A stretch of DNA of 64,000 bases from JAHCHG01 sp965214585 (GTDB taxonomy: Bacteria; Acidobacteriota; Blastocatellia; Pyrinomonadales; Pyrinomonadaceae): assembly GCA_965214585.1 (NCBI GenBank), contig OZ243957.1, positions 2,294,001-2,358,000 of the forward strand. The letters are read 5' to 3'. Positions 1-8,800 of the stretch are shown here, one piece after another; position 1 is the stretch's first letter; each line of letters begins with the position of its first letter. The notes under the pieces are model-generated. The model saw nothing but the letters and a program-made list of their open reading frames with translations. It was not told the origin of the DNA and searched no databases. A program made the position numbers and the translations under genes.

Positions 1-60
1 CATTAAAAAAGATTATTTTGCCTTCTATTTCCGCATTTGCTATATGGATAATCGGCAAGT

Positions 61-774
61 TCAATTATTTTTTTGATTGGAGTTGGTTTTCTCTTGTTGA
101 AGTTCACGATTTTTCTTGATTCTTTCAATTCCCGCTTTCATTTTATCTCTGAATTCAACGCTAACTTCCGCCACTTTTTCGTAAGTTTCAATCGCTTCGT
201 CCAGTCTGCCTGTTTTTTCATAAAGTCTGCCTAAAAATATCAAAGCAGTTACATCGTTCGGATGATTAGACAAAACTTCTTTATATCTGGATTCTGCTGA
301 TCCGAGGTCGCCTTTCTTTTCTATTATTGAGGCTAAGTGAACTCTATAATAGGGTTCTTTGGGTTTAAGAAAAAATGCTTCTTGACACGCTTTTTCGGCA
401 TTATCGAGATCGCCTTTGCGCTCTAGTATCTGACATTTAGAGTTAAAACCAGAGGCATCTTTAGGATAATAAGTCGTATAGATTTCTATTGATTCCTCCG
501 CTTTATCGAGTTGATTTGTGTCTTTATATTTACTTGCTAAAAAATTATGAATATATAGATTTTCAGGATATTCTTTGAGAAGATTTTCCAGACAAACAAC
601 TCCCTCATTGGTTTTATCTCCGCGTTTTTTTACGCATTCTGTGAGTTTCGCGTCAAAGTGTTCTTGCTTGCTTTGACAAGCAGGCACAGACAATAAAATA
701 AAACTTAGTAAAACTAACGGCACATATTGCAACAGCCATAAAATTTTTCTGTTTTTAATTTTTCCAAAACGCAT
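61..774 (-). CDS. TPR-repeat lipoprotein, tandem copy A
   Basis: The 237-aa protein begins with a basic N-terminus, a hydrophobic segment (about residues 12-31) and the lipobox-like LSVPAC with Cys at about 33, so I expect a lipoprotein. The rest is helical TPR repeats (consensus-like pieces GRLYEKTGRLDEAIETYEK, KGDLDNAEKAC) and a Lys/Asn/Gln-rich tail. It is a tandem copy of the gene at 841-1554. Residues 1-130 and the last third are very similar between the copies, while about residues 131-183 differ strongly. A good ribosome site (GGAGGAAAG) precedes the ATG; it lies in a duplicated scrap of the upstream gene. TPR proteins usually scaffold protein contacts; the partner is presumably the 488-aa protein encoded upstream (inference). 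Confidence 0.85.
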   Translation of the reverse strand: MRFGKIKNRKILWLLQYVPLVLLSFILLSVPACQSKQEHFDAKLTECVKKRGDKTNEGVVCLENLLKEYPENLYIHNFLASKYKDTNQLDKAEESIEIYTTYYPKDASGFNSKCQILERKGDLDNAEKACQEAFFLKPKEPYYRVHLASIIEKKGDLGSAESRYKEVLSNHPNDVTALIFLGRLYEKTGRLDEAIETYEKVAEVSVEFRDKMKAGIERIKKNRELQQEKTNSNQKNN

Positions 775-836
775 TGCTTTCCTCCAACATCATTTCCAAA
801 GTCCGCATTGCCGTCCGAATTTTCTGTCTGTCGGGC
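755..836 (-). pseudogene. Duplicated 3' scrap of the 488-aa protein gene
   Basis: These bases repeat the last about 26 codons, including the stop, of the gene at 1535-3001, with few changes (for example T to M in RTLEMMLEES). The scrap was copied along with the TPR gene, so the 780-bp duplication unit is the end of gene 1 plus all of gene 2. It still supplies the ribosome binding site for the copy at 61-774. Confidence 0.8.
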
Positions 837-840
837 AAAT

Positions 841-1554
841 TCAATTATTTTTTTGATTGGATTTGCTTTTCTCCTGTTGAAGATCACGATTTTTCTTAAT
901 TCTTTCGATTCCGGCTTTTATTTTATCTCTAAACTCGACATCGGCTTCCGCCGCCTTTTCATAAGTTTCAATCGCTTCATCTATTCTGCCCGCTTTTTCG
1001 TAAAGTCTTCCTAAAGATACCAAAGCACGTTCGTTTTTAGGCTCACTTTCCAAAATTTGTTTGTATATACGTTCCGCCTCCGAAATATCGCCTGATTTTT
1101 CCATCACTTTGGCTAAAGACACCCAGTATGTCATTTTATCTGGATCAATGAAGATTGCCCATTGACACGCCTTTTCAGCATTATCAAGATCACCTTTGCG
1201 CTCTAGTATTTGGCATTTAGAGTTAAAACCCGAAGCATTTTTAGGATAATAAGTCGTATAGATTTCTATTGATTCCTCCGCTTTATCGAGTTGATTAGTG
1301 TCTTCGTATTTGTCGGCTAGAAAACTATGAATATACAGATTCTCAGGATATTCTTTGAGAAGATTTTCCAGACAAACAACTCCCTCATTGGTTTTATCTC
1401 CGCGTTTTTCTACACATTCTGTGAGTTTCGCGTCAAAGTGTTCTTGCTTGCTTTGACAAGCAGGCACAGACAATAAAATAAAACTTAGTAAAACTAACGG
1501 CACATATTGCAACAGCCATAAAATTTTTCTGTTTTTAATTTTTCCAAAACGCAT
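841..1554 (-). CDS. TPR-repeat lipoprotein, tandem copy B
   Basis: A 237-aa paralogue of the neighbouring copy A with the same signal sequence, lipobox-like LSVPAC and TPR architecture. Its ATG lies inside the last codons of the 1535-3001 gene (20-bp overlap), so the two are probably translationally coupled. The central TPR block (about residues 131-183, WAIFIDPDK onwards) is clearly different from copy A while the flanks are nearly the same. A third, more distant relative lies at 46280-46972 and also follows a homologue of the 488-aa protein. Exact role unknown; an outer-membrane or periplasmic scaffold is the reasonable guess. Confidence 0.85.
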   Translation of the reverse strand: MRFGKIKNRKILWLLQYVPLVLLSFILLSVPACQSKQEHFDAKLTECVEKRGDKTNEGVVCLENLLKEYPENLYIHSFLADKYEDTNQLDKAEESIEIYTTYYPKNASGFNSKCQILERKGDLDNAEKACQWAIFIDPDKMTYWVSLAKVMEKSGDISEAERIYKQILESEPKNERALVSLGRLYEKAGRIDEAIETYEKAAEADVEFRDKIKAGIERIKKNRDLQQEKSKSNQKNN

Positions 1555-3001
1555 TGCTTTCCTCCAACATCGTTTCTAAAGTCCGCATTGCCGTCCGAAT
1601 CTTCTGTCTGTCGGGCGGATTAACTATGCTGTTACTTGCTTTTTGTAAATCATTGATTGCCTGCATAATTTTTTGCGGCTTCGGCGGAACAACTCTTACC
1701 TTCTGAGCCGCAATCTGTCTTTCAAGACTTTGCTTCCGGTTCATATAATCGGCAAGTTCATTCATTCTTCTGTTCGCCGCCGCGTATTTGAGAACTTCAC
1801 TTATTATATGCAGCCCGCCGCCTACATTGGAAACCATTTTCACCCTGTTCTGTTTGAAAACCGGAACGGAAACCTGAGATTTTTTGTATGCCGGCTGACG
1901 TTTCTGATTGGGTCCTGTTTGAGTTCTTTTTTTAACCCGCACCGAACCGTCAATTTCAAGTTTTTGGTCGAAATCCGTATAATATTTGTCAGCATTCGGG
2001 TCTGACGGCGGACTTGGATTGCCGATAATATTTATGTCACCTTCCTGTGCTTGTCTTGTTTTCCAATTTCCCTTTAGATTTTCTAATTTGTCAGCAGTAT
2101 TGGAAGGAGTCCCAATAGCTTTCGCTCCCGGCTGAATTATTTCTATTATATTTCCTTCCTCATAACTGTCGCGCTCATCATCGGACATATTAAGAAATCT
2201 GGCGATCCATTGACGATCCACGGCGTTTTTGTCGTCTTTTAACTGTCCGAACATATTACTCAACCGCGTATTAATTTGGGCAGTATCAAACCGATCCGTT
2301 TTTAATTTGGAATTTTGAGGATTGCGCGAGTATTCGTTTAAGCTGTTCGTTACGCCGAACAAGAGCATTGTCGCGTTTTCGCAATAACCCGGACCGCTTT
2401 TTGTTCTACATTCGGTTACGGCGGCTTCCGCTTTGATCAAAGCCAGAAACGGATTATTTTTGTAGTTGGAGTTATCAACTAAATAAGAAACTGCTTTTGA
2501 GATTTTGGTTGCTAATTTCAAAGAACCGACAACTTTAACTAACAATCTATCAAGCGCAAACATTCTTTCAGTTCCCGACGATTTGAAAATCTTTAATAAA
2601 TATCCCTGAACTTCGGTGCGAAGTGCCGCGTCGGTTATAAAAGCCGTCGCTTTGTTTATTTCGCTTGTGATTCGTGTGTTCAGAAACTCTCTCAAATTTC
2701 TAATCAGCGTTTGCGGCATTGCTATTTCAACTCTGCCTTGCGCGTCGGTTTTCCAATTTCTCACCTGCTCGGCGGTTGCCCATTCTTTCGGAGCGACATC
2801 ATCGGAAATATAAAAATATCCCTTTCGCTGTTCATCGAGAGCCGCAATATCCGCGACGGCGTATCCGAAAAAATCCTCCAAAACAGCGTCGCGTATTTTC
2901 CGCGAACTGTTATCGGAAGGTTTCTTAATCATATAAATTTCATCATTGATATTATTGTCGGGAAATGACGATAAATTGTTTGAATTGCCTTTGCCTGCCA
3001 T
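1535..3001 (-). CDS. Unrecognised 488-aa protein, module 1
   Basis: I do not recognise this family. No signal peptide or membrane segment is visible, so it is probably cytoplasmic. It aligns along its whole length with the two-frame gene at 44802-46278. Shared blocks: SRKIRDAVLEDFF/SRKVRDIILRDVF near residue 33; WATAEQVRNW/WATAEQIRSW near 73; a helical middle; a DDERDSYEEGNIIEI/DEERADYKEGDVLEI block; and a C-terminal KYAAANRRMNELADYM/KYAVAHRQMMELAEYL block followed by VPPKPQK. Both homologues are followed directly by an exported TPR gene. The start is supported by a strong AAGGAGA upstream; a TATAAT-like box sits on the minus strand at 3079-3084. Divergent from the VWA gene at 3259. Confidence 0.85.
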   Translation of the reverse strand: MAGKGNSNNLSSFPDNNINDEIYMIKKPSDNSSRKIRDAVLEDFFGYAVADIAALDEQRKGYFYISDDVAPKEWATAEQVRNWKTDAQGRVEIAMPQTLIRNLREFLNTRITSEINKATAFITDAALRTEVQGYLLKIFKSSGTERMFALDRLLVKVVGSLKLATKISKAVSYLVDNSNYKNNPFLALIKAEAAVTECRTKSGPGYCENATMLLFGVTNSLNEYSRNPQNSKLKTDRFDTAQINTRLSNMFGQLKDDKNAVDRQWIARFLNMSDDERDSYEEGNIIEIIQPGAKAIGTPSNTADKLENLKGNWKTRQAQEGDINIIGNPSPPSDPNADKYYTDFDQKLEIDGSVRVKKRTQTGPNQKRQPAYKKSQVSVPVFKQNRVKMVSNVGGGLHIISEVLKYAAANRRMNELADYMNRKQSLERQIAAQKVRVVPPKPQKIMQAINDLQKASNSIVNPPDRQKIRTAMRTLETMLEESNAFWKN

Positions 3002-3166
3002 AGCCGGAAATCTCCTTCGATCTAATCGTTTTCGAGCATTTTATTTCGGGCAAATAACTTGTGCTGATAAAGATTAACATTATAACTTATAAATTTCCAG
3101 ATTTTAATGAAATAGTCGTGTCCGATTTTTGTGTTATCTGTTGAGATAACTTTATTTGTTCGGTTC

Positions 3167-3175
3167 TGCTATAAT
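3167..3175 (+). promoter_or_regulatory. Extended -10 promoter element for the VWA genes
   Basis: TGCTATAAT, a TG-extended -10 box, lies 84 bp before the VWA start codon at 3259. No convincing -35 box is visible, which is normal for extended -10 promoters. A short palindrome (TTATCTGTTGAGATAA) sits just upstream at about 3134-3149. Confidence 0.5.
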
Positions 3176-3258
3176 TAGCAAATTTGGTTTGGCAACAAAG
3201 CCGCGCGTGTCAGCATCAAAAATTACGTTTGGTTCTAAAAAACAATATAAAATTTAGT

Positions 3259-4248
3259 ATGAAAAATTTATTTCGATTATTGGGATTTATAACTTTGATT
3301 TTTGCGTTTAGTGCAGTAATTTCGGCGCAGACACCGCAGCCGACACCTCCGCTAACTGATGATGACGGCGGCGCGGTGCGGACTTTTGAGGTTCGTCTGC
3401 CGATCACGGTTACGGAAAAAAAGAAAAAGAAAAATCTGGTTTTAGGTTTGAAACGCGGCGATTTTGCCGTTTTTGAAGACGGCGTGCGGCAGGAAGTTAC
3501 GTTTTTTACCGACGAGAAAACGAATCCGCCGGTTTACGTCGGCGTTTTGATGGACACATCGGCTTCAACCGCCGGAAAACTGAAATTTTCAAAAGAAGCG
3601 GCGAAAAATTTTATTTACACGGTAACGAGGCTTCGTAAAGACAAAGCCGCGTTTATGACGTTCGATCATCAGGTGAACTTGCGGCAGGATTTTACCGATA
3701 AACTCGATCTGCTCGACGAAGCGGTTGACGATGTTGATAAAACGGGATTGAACACTTCACTTTACGATGCGATCTGGCAGTTTACCGATGAGAAACTCAG
3801 AAGTGCGCCGGGCAGAAGAGTGGTTGTCATTATCACCGACGGCGACGACACTTTCAGCCGCGCCAGTTTGGAAGACGCGATAGATATTGCCCAAAGAACG
3901 GAAACGACGGTTTTCGGAATTTCGACAAAAGCGGGTTTTCTCGGAACTGTGCCGGGCGTGGAAGCCGGAACGGTCAAGGACAGAGGCGATAAATATCTGA
4001 CGAAACTCTGCGAAGAAACGGGCGGCGAAGTGTTTTTCACGGGCGATATGCTCGAACTGGAAAGGGCTTTTACAAAAATTTCAAAAGAACTCAATTCGCA
4101 GTATATTCTCACATATCGCCCGGCAAATCAGAATTTTGACGGCAGCGAGAGAGAAATCGAAGTGCGGTTTGCCGACAGCGACAAAGAAGATAAATACCGA
4201 ATTCGCACGAAGAAAAGTTATCGTGCCGTCAGAGATGCTCTGAAATAA
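3259..4248 (+). CDS. Secreted VWFA-domain protein (acidobacterial type) 1
   Basis: A 329-aa protein with a signal peptide ending near SAVISAQ, then a short N-terminal domain typical of the acidobacterial VWFA-related family and a von Willebrand A domain. The metal-ion-dependent adhesion site is complete: DTSAS at about 99-103, Thr in GLNTS at about 166, and Asp in ITDGDD at about 194. Such domains bind a divalent metal and protein ligands outside the cytoplasm. I chose ATG 3259 because the signal peptide begins there; an upstream in-frame start would add 25 unlikely residues. A second family member follows 122 bp downstream on the same strand. Confidence 0.9.
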   Translation: MKNLFRLLGFITLIFAFSAVISAQTPQPTPPLTDDDGGAVRTFEVRLPITVTEKKKKKNLVLGLKRGDFAVFEDGVRQEVTFFTDEKTNPPVYVGVLMDTSASTAGKLKFSKEAAKNFIYTVTRLRKDKAAFMTFDHQVNLRQDFTDKLDLLDEAVDDVDKTGLNTSLYDAIWQFTDEKLRSAPGRRVVVIITDGDDTFSRASLEDAIDIAQRTETTVFGISTKAGFLGTVPGVEAGTVKDRGDKYLTKLCEETGGEVFFTGDMLELERAFTKISKELNSQYILTYRPANQNFDGSEREIEVRFADSDKEDKYRIRTKKSYRAVRDALK

Positions 4249-4370
4249 GTTTTCAGAGTTTCGGAGAGTTATAGAAAACCCGCTGAGATTTGAACTCGGA
4301 ACAGTTTTCAAAATACTGAAATTTTTACTTTAGAGAACAATAGCAGTTAGAGAAATTTGGAGAAGAAGAA

Positions 4371-5492
4371 ATGAGCCTGAAAAATAAATTAGCCGTATTA
4401 ACGATCAGTCTGATGATTTTGGGATTTGCGTTTGTCAATCTGACAATTTCAGAGGCGCAGCAGATGCCGGCGAAGTCTAAAACGGAGGAGGCACTTCCGA
4501 CACCGCCGCCGCTTACAACGCCGACTCCCGAAATTGACGAAACGGACGATATTATCAAAATTGATACGGAAGTCGTAAATGTTCTGTTTACGGCGCAGGA
4601 TAAAAAACGCCGTCTTCTGACGACCTTAAAAGAAGGCGATGTGCGGCTTCTCGAAAACGGTCAGCCGCAGGAACTGATCGCCTTTACGCGCAAAGTTGAT
4701 CTGCCGCTTTCATTAGCGATTTTAATTGACACGAGCAGTTCGCAGGAACGCACTCTGCCCGAAGAAAAGGATGCCGCCAAATCGTTTATCGAATCGGTTA
4801 TCAGAGCCGCCAAAGACGAAGTTTCGGTGCTTTCCTTTACCGGAGAAACGACGCTCGAACAGGGAATGACCGGAAATATTTCGCGCCTGCATCGCGCAGT
4901 TGACCGCGTGGAATTCGTTCCGCCTTCCGGTTACGTCGGCGGCGGCGTGGTCGTCGGCGGCAGAATTCCGGGAACTCCGCCGATTTCAGGAACTAATCAG
5001 GCTTCCGCCGCTTCGACCTCGATCTGGGATGCGATCTGGATCACGTCAAACGAAATTTTGGCTTCTTCGCCGGAGAAAACCAGACGCGCAATCATTCTGC
5101 TCTCGGACGGTTACGACACTTACAGCAGCAAAAAATTCAGCGAAGCGGTAGAAGAAGCCTTGAAAGCCGAAGCCGTAATTTATTCAATCGGGATCGGCGA
5201 TAATTTTTATTCGGGAGTGAACGAATCCGCTTTGAAAAAATTGTCGGAAAGAACCGGCGGAAATGCGTTTTTCCCGCGCGACGAAGGAGAACTGCGCCAA
5301 GCGTTCAGACAAATTCAGGACGAGATGCGCTCGCAGTATCAATTGGTTTACGAACCTGTTGACCAAAAACGCGACGGCTCATATCGCAATATCGAGATTC
5401 AATTGGTAAACCCCGAACTCGCCAAACAAAAAGTAAAACTCATTCACCGCGAAGGATATTTTGCCAAAAGCGATAAAGCGAAAGGAAAATAA
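4371..5492 (+). CDS. Secreted VWFA-domain protein (acidobacterial type) 2
   Basis: A 373-aa paralogue of the preceding gene: hydrophobic N-terminus (residues 7-28), a Pro/Thr-rich linker (about 40-55), then a VWA domain with DTSSS at about 120-124 and LLSDGYDT further on. It differs by a glycine-rich insertion (about residues 185-205, GYVGGGVVVGG) between the second and third metal-binding loops. The pair probably arose by duplication. Ligands are unknown; the downstream neighbour is a TonB-dependent receptor, so a surface role is likely. Confidence 0.9.
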   Translation: MSLKNKLAVLTISLMILGFAFVNLTISEAQQMPAKSKTEEALPTPPPLTTPTPEIDETDDIIKIDTEVVNVLFTAQDKKRRLLTTLKEGDVRLLENGQPQELIAFTRKVDLPLSLAILIDTSSSQERTLPEEKDAAKSFIESVIRAAKDEVSVLSFTGETTLEQGMTGNISRLHRAVDRVEFVPPSGYVGGGVVVGGRIPGTPPISGTNQASAASTSIWDAIWITSNEILASSPEKTRRAIILLSDGYDTYSSKKFSEAVEEALKAEAVIYSIGIGDNFYSGVNESALKKLSERTGGNAFFPRDEGELRQAFRQIQDEMRSQYQLVYEPVDQKRDGSYRNIEIQLVNPELAKQKVKLIHREGYFAKSDKAKGK

Positions 5493-5829
5493 GTTCAAAA
5501 GGTTTATTCTGTTATTTTCAAATTTAACCCGGAAAATAATTGATAAATCCATAAGAAGATAAGGCAGCAGCGTCGTGCGTCAGCACGACGCTGCTGTAAA
5601 AGTTTCAAGTTCACCTCAGCATCTTATTTCGGAGTTGAAAATTTAACAATTATTTAACTCCGAGTTCACCTTTTGGAAATCTCACAAAGTCTATTCTCAA
5701 TCTTTCGGACAACAATCAAAAAGCCATTTACAAAGCCGAAAAATTAAGGTTATTTAAAACTTATTTTTGCCGGTTTTCACGCTAAAAGTTTGTTTGGACA
5801 TCGAGGTTTACTCTGTCCGGGAGATTTAT
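5493..5829. other. Intergenic region before the TonB-dependent receptor
   Basis: No coding region is visible. It holds one perfect hairpin (5565-5596) and otherwise AT-rich sequence that must include the promoter of the receptor gene. No clear -35/-10 pair stands out. Confidence 0.6.
5565..5596. repeat. Perfect 14-bp stem hairpin, related to the MITE core
   Basis: CAGCAGCGTCGTGC, tetraloop GTCA, then its exact complement. The arm sequence is the same as the inner arm of the mobile palindrome at 39410-39550, so this is probably a folded relic of that family. It could also stop transcription after the second VWA gene, but no strong T-run follows. Confidence 0.75.
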
Positions 5830-8800
5830 ATGAAAAAATTAATAAAAAAACAAATCAAAAATTATTCGGGTATTTTCACGATTGCCTTATTTTTTGCGTT
5901 TACGGCGATCTTTTCTTTTGGACAAACCGACCAAGCCAGAATCGTCGGCACGGTCAGCGATTCGGTCGGCGGTCTTATCGCCGGCGCAGCGGTTACGATC
6001 AAAAACGAAAAAACCGGCGAACAGCGCACCGTAACGACAAGCGCGGAAGGCAACTATATAATCGCCGCCTTAAAGCCGTCCGTTTACACGATCAATTTCA
6101 GCGCGGCTGATTTTGCCGATCTCGCGCAGCAAAATGTGCAGCTTTCGGTCGGGCAGGAATTAAATTTGAATATCGTTTTACAGCCTGCCGGAACTACGGC
6201 AATTGTTAATGTTATCGCCACGGAAGCGGCGATCAATACGGCTTCGGCGAGTATGAGCGCGAACGTCAACCAGCGCGAAGTCGAGAGTTTGCCGGTCAAT
6301 GGTCGCCAGCTTTCGCAGCTTTATCTGCAAGCTCCGGGCGCGGTCAACAGCGGTTCGGGAAGTTTCAGCGACATACGTTTTTCGGGTCGTGCCAATCAGC
6401 AAAACGTCATTCGCTACGACGGCGTGGAAGGCACGGCGATTATTGACGCTTCGCCGGGCAATCTGAACGGCGAAGTTCCGTCGCCCTTTCGTCTGCAGTC
6501 GAGTTTGGAAAACGTGCAGGAATTTCGCGTTGATTCAAGCAATTTTCCCGCCGAATTCGGCACGGGAACGGGCGGACAAATCAGCGTCGTCACAAAATCG
6601 GGCGGAAACCGATTTCACGGTTCGGTTTTTGAATATCTCCGCCGCGACTCGCTCGACGCGCGAAACTTTTTTGACAATATCTCGCCGGATTTGCCGAAAA
6701 GCGATTTGAAATTAGACCAGTTCGGCGGCTCAATCGGCGGTCCGATTATCAAAAACAGATTCTTTTTCTTCGGCAGTTACGAAGGCTACCGCGTGCGTTC
6801 CGGTCTGAACTTTGTCGAAGCCGCGCCGAGTTTGAGCCTTGCCCAAGCGGGCGCGTTGATTCCGGGAACGAATACGCCCGTTAATCCGGCGATTCAGCCG
6901 TTTATCGCGGCTTTCCGTTCGCCTGACGCGGTTGTTATTCCGGGCGCAACTTCCGCGCCGGGATTCGATATTGTGCAGCTTCAGGATACTGCGGAAACGA
7001 ACGAAAATTCTTACGCTGTGCGGCTCGATTATAAATTCGACGATAAAAACAGCGCGTATTTTCGCTTTTTCCGCGACAACGGAACGGATAACAGACCGGA
7101 AGGCGTTTCAGGTCGGCGCGTTTTAATCCAAGCCGCACCGCAAAACGGGATTTTCGCGTTTCAGTCAATCATCGGCTCGAACAAGATCAACGAATTTAAA
7201 ATCGGCTACAACGGCGCGAGAACCAGAATCAACGGTCAAGCACCGACGGTCAATGGTTTTGATTTGTCTTCGGTCATTGTCAACATTTCGGGCAGCGTCG
7301 CCAACACCGGAATTGCCGGACAGGGAACGTCTTCGGGAATCTCGATTCCGGGCGGTTTGGTTCGCGCCAACAGCGCGACCAACGGACGCGGACAGCCATA
7401 CACGCCGTATTCATTGTCTTTTATTGACAGCTTAAATATTACAAGCGGAAATCACAACGTCAAATTCGGCGGCGAAGTTCGCTTAATCAGACTTTACACG
7501 GACAGACTCGGCGGCACGACTTACACCTTTTCAAACCTCGCCGCTTTTCTTTCAAATTCGCCGTCGTCGGTTCAATATTTGGGCGACGTTTCCGCGCCGA
7601 GCGTTTTCAACAACGGTTTAGCGGGCGAACGGCTTGCCAAGCAGGAATATTACATCGGCTACGGTCAGGACGAATGGAAAATCAATCCGGGACTGACTCT
7701 CAACTACGGCTTGCGCTACGAATACTACACCCCTCTGCGCGAAGAAAACAACGGCGACGTGTTGTTTGATATTGATACGGGAACTTTGAAGCCTTCGGAT
7801 GCGGCGTTTTTCAAATCTTCCAAAACAAATTTCGGTCCGCGCGTCGCTCTGACGTATTCGCCGAATTACGATAAAACCGAGAGGTTTTTCTCCGGCGGCA
7901 AAACGGTTTTCCGCACGGGCTTCGGAATTTATTACGGTCCGGGACAAACGGAAGATCAGATTCAACCGATTGAATCTGATCGCGTGAGTTCGACGATCTC
8001 ATCGCCGACAACCGTTAACGGGCAGCAACTGCTTGCATTTCCCGCGCCGCTTTCGGCAATCGTCGCCAATTTTAACGCCAATCCGAACAACCGACGCTAT
8101 CAGCCGCGTGCTTACGCCAACGAATACGAAATTCCAGAGCGCGTCTATCAATACACTTTCTCGTGGCAGCAGGAATTGCCGTATAATTTGGTTTCGACCA
8201 TCGCTTACGTCGGAAGTCAGGGACGAAATTTGTTTCTGCGAAGCGTAACAAATCAAATTCTGCCCGGTTCGGCAGCAATCACAAACGGCGCGGCTCTGCC
8301 GACAGGAACGGGCGTAATCAACCGCACAAATGCCGCCAATCAGGTTGTCGGCGTAACGACAATTCGCCAATTCGACATTATCAATAACCCGTCGGCTTGC
8401 AATTTGTCGGCGACGACGACGAATCCGATCTGCTCGCCGTTTGCCGAAATTGACTATAAAACTTCGGGCGGCGACGACAGTTACAACGCTTTACAAATGT
8501 CCTTGGCGAGACGTTTCAGTTCGGGTTTGACCTTAAACGCGCAATACACATTCGGCAGCAGTCGCGGAACGACGGCGGGATCAAATGAAGCCCGAACTTC
8601 GGCGCAGCTTGAAAACTTTGAAGCGGATCGCGGACGCAATAATTTCGACGTGCGCCATACATTCAATCTTTCCGCTTTATACGATTTGCCGATTGGCAGA
8701 AATCGCTTTGTAGATTTGGGCAAAATCGGGAATTTTTTAATCGGCGGCTTTGAAATCGGCGGAATTTTGAACGCCCGAAGCGGACTTCCCGTCGAAGTTC

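Larger units (their letters stand above)
61..1620. repeat. Tandem duplication of a 780-bp unit
   Basis: Positions 61-840 and 841-1620 are two head-to-tail copies of one 780-bp unit: a complete TPR lipoprotein gene plus the 3' end of the gene upstream of it. Identity is not uniform. It is very high over roughly 380-840 versus 1160-1620, moderate over the 3' part of the gene, and low over the central TPR block. Confidence 0.9.

Noticed and set aside
46..61. ATAATCGGCAAGTTCA shared with 1745-1760 in the 488-aa gene
   Set aside because: It could be a further scrap of the duplicated locus left of copy A, but 16 bases at the window edge and a sequence partly explained by the TPR gene end are too little.
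1673..2005. Long plus-strand open frame opposite the 488-aa gene
   Set aside because: It is an antisense shadow of a gene whose homology is on the other strand.
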